Positions 1 to 24,183 of a stretch of 64,000 bases of DNA are shown piece by piece; position 1 is the stretch's first letter, and each line of letters begins with the position of its first letter. The position numbers were made by a program, and so were the translations under genes. The stretch lies in NCBI GenBank assembly GCA_963680875.1, contig OY804579.1, positions 55,504,036 to 55,568,035 of the forward strand. The letters are read 5' to 3'. The notes under the pieces are model-generated. The model did not search any database. It saw only the letters and a list, made by a program, of their open reading frames with translations, and was not told the DNA's origin. This DNA is from Bathymodiolus brooksi. Taxonomy: Eukaryota; Mollusca; Bivalvia; Mytilida; Modiolidae.

Positions 1-3000
1 GAACAATCACTTCTCATCTTAACTGAACTCACTGAATACAAAACGAACAATCACCTCTCATCTTAACTGAACTCACTGAATACAAAACGAACAATCACCT
101 CTCATCTTAACTGAACTCACTGAATACAAAACGAACAATCACCTCTCATCTTAACTGAACTCACTGAATACAAAACGAACAATCACCTCTCATCTTAACT
201 GAACTCACTGAATACAAAACAAACAATCACCTCTCATCTTAACTGAACTCACTGAATACAAAACGAACAATCACCTCTCATCTTAACTGAACTCACTGAA
301 TACAAAACTAACAATCACCTCTCATCTTAACTGAACTCACTGAATACAAAACTAACAATCACCTCTCATCTTAAATGAACTCACTGAATACAAAACGAAC
401 AATCACCTCTCATCTTAACTGAACTCACTGAATAAAAAAAACCAATCACCTCTCATCTTAACTGAACTCACTGAACAATCACCTCTCATCTTAACTGAAC
501 TCACTGAACAATCACCTCTCATCTTAACTGAACTCACTGAACAATCACCTCTCATCTTAACTGAACTCACTGAACAATCACCTCTCATCTTAACTGAACT
601 CACTGAACAATCACCTCTCATCTTAACTGAACTCACTGAACAATCACCTCTCATCTTAACTAAACTCACTGAACAATCACCTCTCATCTTAACTGAACTC
701 ACTGAACAATCACCTCTCATCTTAACTGAACTCACTGAACAATCACCTCTCATCTTAACTGAACTCACTGAACAATCACCTCTCATCTTAACTGAGCTCA
801 CTGAACAATCACCTCTCATCTTAACTGAGCTCACTGAACAATCATCTCTCATCTTAACTGAACTCACTGAACAATCATCTCTCATCTTAACTGAACTCAC
901 TGAACAATCATCTCTCATCTTAACTGAACTCACTGAACAATCACTTCTCATCTTAACTGAACTCACTGAACAATCACCTCTCATCTTAACTGAACTCACT
1001 GAGCAATCACCTCTCATCTTAACTGAACTCACTGAACAATCACCTCTCATCTTAACTGAACTCACTGAACAATCACCTCTCATCTTAACTGAACTCACTG
1101 AACAATCATCTCTCATCTTAACTGAACTCACTGAACAATCATCTCTCATCTTAACTGAACTCACTGAACAATCACCTCTCATCTTATCTGAACTCACTGA
1201 ACAATCACCTCTCATCTTAACTGAACTCACTGAACAATCACCTCTCATCTTAACTGAACTCACTGAACAATCACCTCTCATCTTAACTGAACTCACTGAA
1301 CAATCACCTCTTATCTTAACTGAACTCACTGAACAATCACCTCTCATCTTAACTGAACTCACTGAACAATCACCTCTCATCTTAACTGAACTCACTGAAC
1401 AATCACCTCTCATCTTAACTGAACTCACTGAACAATCACCTCTCATCTTAACTGAACTCACTGAACAATCACCTCTCATCTTAACTGAACTCACTGAACA
1501 ATCACCTCTCATCTTAACTGAACTCACTGAACAATCACCTCTTATCTTAACTGAACTCACTGAACAATCACCTCTCATCTTAACTGAACTCACTGAACAA
1601 TCATCTCTCATCTTAACTGAACTCACTGAACAATCATCTCTCATCTTAACTGAACTCACTGAACAATCACCTCTCATCTTAACTGAACTCACTGAACAAT
1701 CACCTCTCATCTTAACTGAACTCACTGAACAATCACCTCTCATCTTAACTGAACTCACTGAACAATCACCTCTCATCTTAACTGAGCTCACTGAACAATC
1801 ACCTCTCATCTTAACTGAACTCACTGAACAATCACCTCTCATCTTAACTGAACTCACTGAACAATCACCTCTCATCTTAACTAAACTCACTGAACAATCA
1901 CCTCTCATCTTAACTGAACTCACTGAACAATCACCTCTCATCTTAACTGAACTCACTGAACAATCACCTCTCATCTTAACTGAACTCACTGAACAATCAC
2001 CTCTCATCTTAACTGAGCTCACTGAACAATCACCTCTCATCTTAACTGAGCTCACTGAACAATCATCTCTCATCTTAACTGAACTCACTGAACAATCACT
2101 TCTCATCTTAACTGAACTCACTGAACAATCATCTCTCATCTTAACTGAACTCACTGAACAATCACTTCTCATCTTAACTGAACTCACTGAACAATCACCT
2201 CTCATCTTAACTGAACTCACTGAGCAATCACCTCTCATCTTAACTGAACTCACTGAACAATCACCTCTCATCTTAACTGAACTCACTGAACAATCACCTC
2301 TCATCTTAACTGAACTCACTGAACAATCATCTCTCATCTTAACTGAACTCACTGAACAATCATCTCTCATCTTAACTGAACTCACTGAACAATCACCTCT
2401 CATCTTAACTGAACTCACTGAACAATCACCTCTCATCTTAACTGAACTCACTGAACAATCACCTCTCATCTTAACTGAACTCACTGAATACAAAACTAAC
2501 AATCACCTCTCATCTTAACTGAACTCACTGAATACAAAACTAACAATCACCTCTCATCTTAACTGAACTCACTGAATACAAAACAAACAATCACCTCTCA
2601 TCTTAACTGAACTCACTGAATACAAAACGAACAATCACCTCTCATCTTAACTGAACTCACTGAATACAAAACGAACAATCACCTCTCATCTTAACTGAAC
2701 TCACTGAATACAAAACGAACAATCACCTCTCATCTTAACTGAACTCACTGAATACAAAACGAACAATCACCTCTCATCTTAACTGAACTTACTGAATACA
2801 AAACGAACAATCACCTCTCATCTTAACTGAACTCACTGAATACAAAACGAACAATCACCTCTCATCTTAACTGAACTCACTGAATACAAAACGAACAATC
2901 ACCTCTCATCTTAACTGAACTCACTGAATACAAAATGAACAATCACCTCTCATCTTAACTGAACTCACTGAATACAAAACAAACAATCACCTCTCATCTT

Positions 3001-6000
3001 AACTGAACTCACTGAATACAAAACGAACAATCACCTCTCATCTTAACTGAACTCACTGAATACAAAACGAACAATCACCTCTCATCTTAACTGAAATCAC
3101 TGAATACAAAACGAACAATCACCTCTCATCTTAACTGAACTCACTGAATACAAAACGAACAATCACCTCTCATCTTAACTGAACTCACTGAATACAAAAC
3201 GAACAATCACCTCTCATCTTAACTGAACTCACTTAACTCACTGAATACAAAACGAACAATCACCTCTCATCTTAACTGAACTTACTGAATACAAAATTAA
3301 CAATCACCTCTCATCTTAACTGAACTCACTGAATACAAAACGAACAATCACCTCTCATCTTAACTGAACTCACTGAATACAAAACGAACAATCACCTCTC
3401 ATCTTAACTGAACTCACTGAATACAAAAAAACAATCACCTCTCATCTTAACTGAACTCACTGAATACAAAACGAACAATCACCTCTCATCTTAACTGAAC
3501 TCACTGAATACAAAACGAACAATCACCTCTCATCTTAACTGAACTCACTGAATACAAAACGAACAATCACCTCTCATCTTAACTGAACTCACTGAATACA
3601 AAACGAACAATCACTTCTCATCTTAACTGAACTCACTGAATACAAAACGAACAATCACCTCTCATCTTAACTGAACTCACTGAATACAAAACGAACAATC
3701 ACCTCTCATCTTAACTGAACTCACTGAATACAAAACGAACAATCACCTCTCATCTTAACTGAACTCACTGAATACAAAACGAACAATCACCTCTCATCTT
3801 GACTGAACTCACTGAATACAAAACGAACAATCACCTCTCATCTTAACTGAACTCACTGAATACAAAACGAACAATCACCTCTCATCTTAACTGAACTCAC
3901 TGAATACAAAACGAACAATCACCTCTCATCTTAACTGAACTCACTGAATACAAAACGAACAATCACCTCTCATCTTAACTGAACTCACTGAATACAAAAC
4001 AAACAATCACCTCTCATCTTAACTGAACTCACTGAATACAAAACGAACAATCACCTCTCATCTTAACTGAACTCACTGAATACAAAACTAACAATCACCT
4101 CTCATCTTAACTGAACTCACTGAATACAAAACTAACAATCACCTCTCATCTTAAATGAACTCACTGAATACAAAACGAACAATCACCTCTCATCTTAACT
4201 GAACTCACTGAATAAAAAAAACAATCACCTCTCATCTTAACTGAACTCACTGAACAATCACCTCTCATCTTAACTGAACTCACTGAACAATCACCTCTCA
4301 TCTTAACTGAACTCACTGAACAATCACCTCTCATCTTAACTGAACTCACTGAACAATCACCTCTCATCTTAACTGAACTCACTGAACAATCACCTCTCAT
4401 CTTAACTGAACTCACTGAACAATCACCTCTCATCTTAACTAAACTCACTGAACAATCACCTCTCATCTTAACTGAACTCACTGAACAATCACCTCTCATC
4501 TTAACTGAACTCACTGAACAATCACCTCTCATCTTAACTGAACTCACTGAACAATCACCTCTCATCTTAACTGAGCTCACTGAACAATCACCTCTCATCT
4601 TAACTGAGCTCACTGAACAATCATCTCTCATCTTAACTGAACTCACTGAACAATCATCTCTCATCTTAACTGAACTCACTGAACAATCATCTCTCATCTT
4701 AACTGAACTCACTGAACAATCACTTCTCATCTTAACTGAACTCACTGAACAATCACCTCTCATCTTAACTGAACTCACTGAGCAATCACCTCTCATCTTA
4801 ACTGAACTCACTGAACAATCACCTCTCATCTTAACTGAACTCACTGAACAATCACCTCTCATCTTAACTGAACTCACTGAACAATCATCTCTCATCTTAA
4901 CTGAACTCACTGAACAATCATCTCTCATCTTAACTGAACTCACTGAACAATCACCTCTCATCTTAACTGAACTCACTGAACAATCACCTCTCATCTTAAC
5001 TGAACTCACTGAACAATCACCTCTCATCTTAACTGAACTCACTGAACAATCACCTCTCATCTTAACTGAACTCACTGAACAATCACCTCTCATCTTAACT
5101 GAACTCACTGAACAATCACCTCTCATCTTAACTGAACTCACTGAACAATCACCTCTCATCTTAACTGAACTCACTGAACAATCACCTCTCATCTTAACTG
5201 AACTCACTGAACAATCACCTCTCATCTTAACTGAACTCACTGAACAATCACCTCTCATCTTAACTGAACTCACTGAACAATCACCTCTCATCTTAACTGA
5301 ACTCACTGAACAATCACCTCTTATCTTAACTGAACTCACTGAACAATCACCTCTCATCTTAACTGAACTCACTGAACAATCATCTCTCATCTTAACTGAA
5401 CTCACTGAACAATCATCTCTCATCTTAACTGAACTCACTGAACAATCACCTCTCATCTTAACTGAACTCACTGAACAATCACCTCTCATCTTAACTGAAC
5501 TCACTGAACAATCACCTCTCATCTTAACTGAACTCACTGAACAATCACCTCTCATCTTAACTGAACTCACTGAACAATCACCTCTCATCTTAACTGAACT
5601 CACTGAACAATCACCTCTCATCTTAACTGAACTCACTGAACAATCACCTCTCATCTTAACTAAACTCACTGAACAATCACCTCTCATCTTAACTGAACTC
5701 ACTGAACAATCACCTCTCATCTTAACTGAACTCACTGAACAATCACCTCTTATCTTAACTGAACTCACTGAACAATCACCTCTCATCTTAACTGAGCTCA
5801 CTGAACAATCACCTCTCATCTTAACTGAGCTCACTGAACAATCATCTCTCATCGTAACTGAACTCACTGAACAATCACTTCTCATCTTAACTGAACTCAC
5901 TGAACAATCATCTCTCATCTTAACTGAACTCACTGAACAATCACTTCTCATCTTAACTGAACTCACTGAACAATCACCTCTCATCTTAACTGAACTCACT

Positions 6001-6310
6001 GAGCAATCACCTCTCATCTTAACTGAACTCACTGAACAATCACCTCTCATCTTAACTGAACTCACTGAACAATCACCTCTCATCTTAACTGAACTCACTG
6101 AACAATCATCTCTCATCTTAACTGAACTCACTGAACAATCATCTCTCATCTTAACTGAACTCACTGAACAATCACCTCTCATCTTAATTGAACTCACTGA
6201 ACAATCACCTCTCATCTTAACTGAACTCACTGAACAATCACCTCTCATCTTAACTGAACTCACTGAATACAAAACAAACAATCACCTCTCATCTTAGCTG
6301 AACTTACTGA
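1..6310. repeat. Satellite array of 33-bp and 44-bp units with 3.78-kb higher-order period
   Basis: The stretch is one tandem array. The core unit (AACAATCACCTCTCATCTTA then ACTGAACTCACTG) is 33 bp. In about half of the array it carries an extra 11 bp (AATACAAAACG) and becomes 44 bp. Blocks of 33-mers lie at about 440-2,490 and 4,220-6,270. Blocks of 44-mers lie at 1-440, 2,490-4,220 and the last units. Rare variants (an AAATGAAC unit, then a unit ending in an A-run) sit at 361-440 and again at 4,141-4,220, exactly 3,780 bp apart, so the whole 33+44 block is itself repeated. The left edge of the window cuts the array. Long minus-strand frames (415-2502 and 4161-6281) exist only because 33 is divisible by 3. 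Confidence 0.97.
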
Positions 6311-6976
6311 ATACAAAAAAGATCACAACATATGACGTTGGAAATCAGTATTTTTTGCTATAGAAAATTACTTATCTGTTATAACAACAGGTTGTTAATC
6401 AACTAATTTAGTAATTTGTCAGTAAAACTAAAACTAAAACTAAGGCCAATTTTCCTCAAGCATCTTTATAACCTTATCCAATTTTCGCTATCCTGTTTAG
6501 ACCCGGTTTGGTTTGCTTGCTCCAAAAGACTTAGATTAATTGACTCTTTTTGACTATGAGTGTAGTTGATGAAGATGATTCTAGAAACGCATCTTGCACA
6601 TCAAATTAGATGTCCACTTTTTAAATTTATTTCAATTATAATTTTTTATATGGTACCATCAAGGATTGGTATAGTAGACTACTACCATATAAATCCTTGG
6701 TACCATCAAATATTGTTAAACATTATCATCTTTTTCTTTGTAATTCGAATAAGAATAGAAATAATAATTTTTATTTTTACACCTGATATCAATGCTCTCT
6801 GGAGCATAAAAAACATTACAAATACGGTTTAAATATTAGACACAAAACAGTACAATAAATAACAGTGTTGGTAGTAGAGTTGTCGAACTTGAGTTAATAC
6901 ACTACATGAACCGAGGCTTTTACTGTATATTTTTACAATCCAGACGAAAGTGACTTTGGAAATTATTTAAAAAAAG
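6311..6976 (+). promoter_or_regulatory. Upstream region and 5' UTR of galactokinase copy A
   Basis: This is the AT-rich spacer between the satellite and the galactokinase start codon. The open frame at 6566-6832 has no recognisable protein and low-complexity composition. No clear TATA box or initiator could be assigned. The core promoter and transcription start presumably lie here, because the start codon follows directly with an A-rich leader (AAAAAAG before ATG). Confidence 0.4.
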
Positions 6977-17510
<10,534 letters not shown>

Positions 17511-18912
17511 TGATTTATACTGCAGGAATTTCATTAGTTGAAATTACTGTATCAAAAGTATGCTAAATATACCAAAAAGAATGCTGGATTATTGAGTGGT
17601 TATATTCAGTGTTTGTTGTGGGGAGCATTTATTATATAATTTAAAATGGTTAAAAATGTTGAATCTCATTATAAATACCCATTGATGAATCTCAGACTAG
17701 ACAAATTTACTCATTATATGGAAATTACTATTAAATAAAAGAGGGAATTCAAATACATGTATTTGTTTTAATTTGGTTATGATTAATATATCACATTATT
17801 TAAACCTTATCTTGAAAACAACAACATCATGATATAAAAGGGAATAGCTAGGTATATGATTTGTTAGGCTCGTTGTTGATTGGTCAGTTGAAAATATGAC
17901 CTGACGTGACCCTATACAGGATATCCAACAAACAAGTAATTTTATTTAGGTTGGCTTTATAATATATGTGCATGTTTTAAAATGGATATACATGTGATCA
18001 TAAATAAGTTTGTCAGGTTGGTACGTGATCCAGTGTACATATCGTGTACACGGCCTATGGTATATCGACAATACCATCAATAAGAGTAATAACAAAATTA
18101 CTGAACACTGAGCAATCTTCCAAAGGGAAAGGCAAAACTCGTAAGTCAACAAACAGACAAAATCAGTCAACAACTGGAAAACTGGGAAGACCGCAATGGT
18201 CCTGACTTGGTACAGGCATTTCCAAACAAATGGTGGGTTGAATCAGATTTTACGGTGCCAAACCTCCCACTTCCCTTACTGTTAAAAGGTTCCGGTTGTC
18301 ACTATAACAGCATTTTTAACAATACTAGGACAAATTAGGTATAATAGTAGTCAACGCAGTACTTTATGAAAATCCATTGTTTATTATCGTCTCTGCAGAA
18401 CGGTTTAACTAAACGGTCATCTTCTTACACAATTTGATTTCAAATGAGATGTTGAATGATGACATGTCTAAACCACTATTACTTAATCCTTATCTTTATA
18501 CATTTTCCATATTTACTTTATGAAAATCCATCGTTTATTATCGTTTCTGCAGAGACAGAATATTTTTCGACAAGATCTTGGTATCGGAATATAAACTTTT
18601 TAAGAGATCGAATAAGGCGAATCTTTTTATAGCCCTGGTCCAGTAGCCTGTTCCTCAGATAAAGATGACGTTTCAAGAAATCAGAATAATTGCTACTGGC
18701 CCTTGCATAACGAATCAATCTTTTCCATTCTGTTCTTATCAGTCCATATTGGTATAGCCAGGGTCTTACTTAAGTTAATGGGACCAATTGCACACAACTG
18801 GGCCCCACACTTAAGGACCCTCCCGCTGGAGTTATATACTATCGGATGTTCAAGTACACACAACATCACACTGCAGGTTTTACAGAGAACAATTGGGCCC
18901 CGCACCTCATAA
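17511..18912. other. 3' flank of copy A and spacer before the 57-bp satellite
   Basis: It contains a possible AATAAA at 17734-17739. At about 18,100-18,185 is a segment resembling bivalve dispersed repeats. At 18,360-18,410 and 18,515-18,555 lies a short direct repeat (TATGAAAATCCAT, GTTTATTATCG). A retroelement-like fragment is at 18518-18718. No host gene was recognised. Confidence 0.5.
18518..18718 (-). pseudogene. Possible retroelement RT-ORF C-terminal fragment
   Basis: The minus-strand frame reads MIRYARASSNYSDFLKRHLY then LRNRLLDQGYKKIRLIRSLK and KFIFRYQDLVEKY. This pattern resembles the C-terminal extension of reverse-transcriptase-like ORFs widespread in invertebrate genomes. No catalytic RT motif is in the fragment, so the assignment is by resemblance only and could be wrong. 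Confidence 0.35.
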
Positions 18913-21900
18913 GGCCGGCCCTATGTATAGTTCTCATTTACACAACTGTATTCTAGCATACATGGTACAGGCCGGCCCTAGGTACAGTTCTCATTTACAC
19001 AACTGTCTTCTAGCATGCATGGTACAGGCCGGCCCTAGGTATAGTTCTCATATACACAACGGTATTCTAGCATGCATGGTACAAGCCGGCCCTAGGTATA
19101 GTTCTCATTTACACAACGGTATTCTAGCATGCATGGTACAGGCCGGCCCTAGGTATAGTTCTCATTTACACAACGGTATTCTAGCATGCATGGTACAGGC
19201 CCGCCCTAGGTATAGTTCTCATTTACACAACGGTATCCTAGCATACATGGTACAGGCCGGCACTAGGTATAGTTCTCATTTACACAACTGTATTCTAGCA
19301 TGCATGGTACAGGCCGGCCCTAGGTATAGTTCTCATTTACACAACTATATCCTAGCATAGATTGTACAGGCCGGCCCTAGGTAAAGTTCTCATTTACACA
19401 ACTGTATTCTAGCATGCATGGTACAGGCCGGCTCTAGGTATAGTTCTCATTTACACAACTGTATTCTAGCATACATGGTACAGGCCGGCACTAGGTATAG
19501 TTCTCATTTACACAACTGTATTCTAGCATACATGGTACAGGCCGGCACTAGGTATAGTTCTCATTTACACAACTATATGTTAGCATAGATGGTACAGGCC
19601 GGCACTAGGTATAGTTCTCATATACACAACTGTATTCTAGCATAGATAGTACAGGCCGGCACTAGGTATAGTTCTCATATACACAGCTGTATTCTAGCAT
19701 ACATGGTACAGGCCGGCACTAGGTATAGTTCTCATTTACACAACGGTATTCTAGCATGCATGGTCCAGGCCGGCACTAGGTATAGTTCTCATTTACACAA
19801 CTATATTCTAGCATACATGGTACAGGCCGGCCCTAGGTATAGTTCTCATTTACACAACTATATTCTAGCATAGATGGTACAGGCCGGCACTATGTATAGT
19901 TCTCATATACACAACTGTATTCTAGCATGCATGATACAGGCCGGCACTAGGTATAGTTCTCATTTACACAACGGTATTCTAGCATACATGGTACAGGCCG
20001 GCCCTAGGTATAGTTCTCATTTACACAACGGTATTCTAGCATGCATGGTACAGGCCGGCCCTAGGTATAGTTCTCATTTACACAACTATTCTAGCATGCA
20101 TGGTACAAGCCGGCCCTAGGTATAGTTCTCATTTACACAACTATATTCTAGCATGCATGGTACAGGCCGGCACTAGGTATAGTTCTCATTTACACAACTG
20201 TATTCTAGCATAGATGGTACAGGCTGGCACTAGGTATAGTTCTCATATACACAACTGTATTCTAGCATGCATGGTACAGGCCGGCACTAGGCATAGTTCT
20301 CATTTACACAACTGTATTCTAGCATAGATGGTACAGGCCGGCCCTAGGTATAGTTCTCATTTACACAACTGTATTCTAGCATGCATGGTACAGGGCGGCC
20401 CTAGGAATAGTTCTCATTTACACAACTGTATTCTAGCATGCATGGTACAGGCCCGCCCTAGGTATAGTTCTCATTTACACAACGGTATTCTAGCATGCAT
20501 GGTACAGTCCGGCCCTAGGTATAGTTCTCATATACACAACTGTATTCTAGGATGCATGGTACAGGCCGGCACTAGGTATAGTTCTCATTTACACAACTGT
20601 ATTCTAGCATGCATGGTACAAGCCGGCCCTAGGTATAGTTCTCATATACACAACGGTATTCTAGCATGCATGGTACATGCCGGTCCTAGGTATAGTTCTC
20701 ATATACACAACTGTATTCTAGCATACATGGTACAGGCCGGCCCTAGGTATAGTTCTCATTTACACAACTGTATTCTAGCATAGATGGTACAGGCCGGCCC
20801 TAGGTATAGTTCTCATTTACACAACTGTATTCTAGCATGCATGGTACAAGCCGGCCCTAGGTATAGTTCTCATATACACAACGGTATTCTAGCATACATG
20901 GTACAGGCCGGCCCTAGGTATAGTTCTCATTTACACAACTGTATTCTAGCATGCATGGTACAGGCCGGCCCTAGGTATAGTTCTCATTTACACAACTGTA
21001 TTCTAACATACATGGTACAGGCCGGCCCTAGGTATAGTTCTCATTTACACAACTGTATTCTAGTATACATGGTATAGGCCGGCCCTAGGTATAGTTATCA
21101 TTTACACAACTGTATTCTAGCATGCATGGTACAGGCCGGCCCTAGGTATAGTTCTCATTTACACAACTGTATTCTAGCATGCATGGTACAGGCCGGCCCT
21201 AGGTATAGTTCTCATTTACACAACTATTCTAGCATGCATGGTACAGGCCGGCACTAGGTATAGTTCTCATTTACACAACTGTATTCTAGTATACATGGTA
21301 TAGGCCGGCCCTAGGTATAGTTCTCATTTACACAACCGTATTCTAGCATGCATGGTACAGGCCGGCCCTAGGTATAGTTCTCATTTACACAACTATTCTA
21401 GCATGCATGGTACAGGCCGGCACTAGGTATAGTTCTCATTTACACAACTGTATTCTAGCATGCATGGTACAGGCCGGCACTAGGTATAGTTCTTATTTAC
21501 ACAACTGTATTCTAGCATAGATGGTACAGGCCGGTACTAGGTATAGTTCTCATTTACACAACTATATTCTAGCATAGATGGTACAGGCCGGCACTAGGTA
21601 TAGTTCTCATTTACACAACTGTATTCTAGTATATATGGTACAGACCGGCCCTAGGTATAGTTCTCATTTACACAACTGTATTCTAGCATGCATGGTACAG
21701 GCCGGCCCTAGGTATAGTTCTCATTTACACAACGGTATTCTAGCATGCATGGTACAGGCCGGCCCTAGGTATAGTTCTCATTTACACAACTGTATTCTAG
21801 CATACATGGTACAGGCCGGCACTAGGTATAGTTCTCATTTACACAACTGTATTCTAGCATGCATGGTACAGGCCGGCACTAGGTATAGTTCTCATTTACA

Positions 21901-22860
21901 CAACTGTATTCTAGCATGCATGGTACAGGCCGGCACTAGGTATAGTTCTTATTTACACAACTGTATTCTAGCATAGATGGTACAGGCCGGTACTAGGTAT
22001 AGTTCTCATTTACACAACTGTATTCTAGCATAGATGGTACAGGCCGGCACTAGGTATAGTTCTCATTTACACAACTGTATTCTAGCATACATGGTACAGG
22101 CCGGCCCTAGGTATATTTCTCATTTACACAACGGTATTTTAGCATGCATGGTACAGGGCGGCCCTAGGTATAGTTCTCATTTACACAACGGTATTCTAGC
22201 ATACATGGTACAGGCCGGCACTAGGTATAGTTCTCATTTACACAACTGTATTCTAGCATGCATGGTCCAGGCCGGCACTAGGTATAGTTCTCATTTACAC
22301 AACTGTATTCTAGCATAGATGGTACAGGCCGGTACTAGGTATAGTTCTCTTTTACACAACTGTATTCTAGCATACATGGTACAGGCCGGCCCTAGGTAAA
22401 GTTCTCATTTACACAACTGTATTCTAGCATAGCTGGTACAGGCCGGCACTAGGTATAGTTCTCATTTACACAACTGTATTCTAGCATGCATGGTACAGGC
22501 CGGCCCTAGGTATAGTTCTCATTTACACAACTGTATTCTAGCATACATGATACAGGCCGGTACTAGGTATAGTTCTCATTTACACAACTGTATTCTAGTA
22601 TACATGGTACAGGCCGGCACTAGGTATAGTTCTCATTTACACAACTGTATTCTAGCATACATGGTACAGGCCGGCCCTAGCATGCATGGTACAGACCGGC
22701 ACTAGATATAGTTCTCATTTACACAACTGTATTCTAGCATACATGGTACAGGCCGGCTCTAGGTATAGTTCTCATTTACACAACTGTATTTAAGCATGGA
22801 TGGTACAGGCCGGCCCTATGTATAGTTCTCATTTATACAACTATATTCTAGCATACATGA
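18913..22860. repeat. 57-bp satellite, about 69 units, rich in short palindromes
   Basis: The unit runs GGCCGGCCCTAGGTATAGTT, CTCATTTACACAACTGTATT, CTAGCATGCATGGTACA. Each unit packs several palindromes: GGCCGGCC, CCTAGG, GCATGC. Variants recur across the array: GGCCGGCCC against GGCCGGCAC, GCATGC against GCATAC or GCATAG, CATTTAC against CATATAC. Because 57 is divisible by 3, long plus-strand frames appear (19-residue repeat MVQAGPRYSSHLHNCILAC), but units with a CATAG variant put stops in frame and no host-like protein is seen. A few units are shortened by 3-4 bp or more. Confidence 0.96.
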
Positions 22861-23052
22861 TATTTGTAACGACATGCAGCAGGGCTATAACTAATTACAA
22901 TGTTGGTTTATATAACTAGGAAACCTGTGTTAATGTAAATAAGAAAATGTGAAAAATATTCATAAATATTTGAATTTACCACTGGTTATCATTTTATATG
23001 ATAAAACAAATTTAATAAAAGTTCAATTACTTGTTTTAATTACACTTAAGTA

Positions 23053-24117
23053 CAATATTTGGTTAAAAGCTCAGCACATTTCTGGTAGTCTTAATAAAAT
23101 TGCTGATTCTTTATCTCGATGTAATTGGCAGCTTTTCAGAGAACTGGCTCAAGAAGCAGACAAACACCAGACAACAATTCCCAGCCATCTTTGGAGGAAT
23201 ATAAATATTGAAGCAGACCGTTTGATTACACATTCAATGGCGGCTAACACATGGAAAACTTACAAAACTGCAGTAGATTCCATAAATGAATTTCGACACA
23301 TTTATGCACTAAGTAATTCATGGTCAATTCCGCTCGATGAAATAATTAATTATATTGCATACTTGTCTTACACGGGATTATCATCCTCAACAATATCTAC
23401 TTACATATCGGGTATTAGTTACGCCATTAAATACGAGGTCTGACGGACTCAACAAATTCATTTCTTGTTACAAAAATGTTAGAAGGTCTTAGGAGAAAGA
23501 GTCGTAGATATACAGATTTAAGGGCTCCTGTCAATTTAGGCTTACTGCATAAGCTTATTAGAGCACTTCTAATAACATGCAGTTCAAATTACGAGGCTCG
23601 TTTATTTGCTTCAGCGTTTAGTTTATTATTTTTCGCGTTATTAAGGGTAGGAGAAATCACAACAGACAGTAAGTCAGTTCCAGGATGTCATACAATTTAT
23701 TTTGAAAATGTTAGTTTTCTTGACGAAGAATTATATTTAAAAATTGTGAGTTCTAAAGCCGACTAAAGACAAAATTCTATCACATTGGTTCTTTCCCCGC
23801 AAAATACAGATGTATGTCCAGTTAAACTATTACGTGAATACTTGAAGGTACGATTTCCTGCTCGCGGCTGTGTCCTTTATTTTTACATTTTGATGATTCC
23901 GTTCTGACAAGATATCAATTCAACTCTGTGTTACAAAAAGCTTTGAAATTCTGCGACGTGACTGACCATATTAGATCTCATTCGTTCAGAATCGGGGGTG
24001 CAACTGAACTAACTAGAATCGGGGTACCAGATAGTGATATTTAAAGTTGGGGTCGTTGGTCTTCTGGGGCATATTTATCTTATATTCGTCTGGATTTTGG
24101 AGTTATTAGTGTTTAAA
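23053..24117 (+). pseudogene. RNase H tail plus tyrosine recombinase, broken
   Basis: In an intact element this protein would cut and rejoin DNA to insert a circular cDNA intermediate. The R-H-R-Y catalytic set can be traced (R in LLRVGE, H and R in HSFR, Y in AYLSY), but only across three reading frames. The two in-frame TAA codons stand where CAA fits the family pattern (ADQRQ, DIQSW), consistent with C-to-T decay. Confidence 0.7.
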
Positions 24118-24183
24118 GGTGTAATATGCTTTAGTTGACAAAGTTTCATTGTTTTATATGTAGGTGTTCAACACGTATGGGTT

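Noticed and set aside
415..6281. Two long minus-strand ORFs (695 and 706 aa) of the 11-residue repeat SVSSVKMRGDC
   Set aside because: They exist only where the satellite unit is 33 bp, a multiple of 3 with no stop in that frame. They begin and end where 44-bp units shift the frame. Variation does not favour synonymous sites, and no signal or splice context is seen.
1..6310. CRISPR array
   Set aside because: Units are contiguous tandem copies without unique spacers, and the sequence is animal nuclear DNA.
6566..6832. 88-aa ORF upstream of galactokinase copy A
   Set aside because: Low-complexity, Ile-rich translation of AT-rich DNA with no family resemblance or splice support.
18893..22705. 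Plus-strand ORFs of a 19-residue repeat (MVQAGPRYSSHLHNCILAC) as a repetitive secreted or shell protein
   Set aside because: The 57-bp unit is divisible by 3, which alone explains the frames. TAG variants and short units interrupt them often, and no signal peptide or conserved flanking exon is present.
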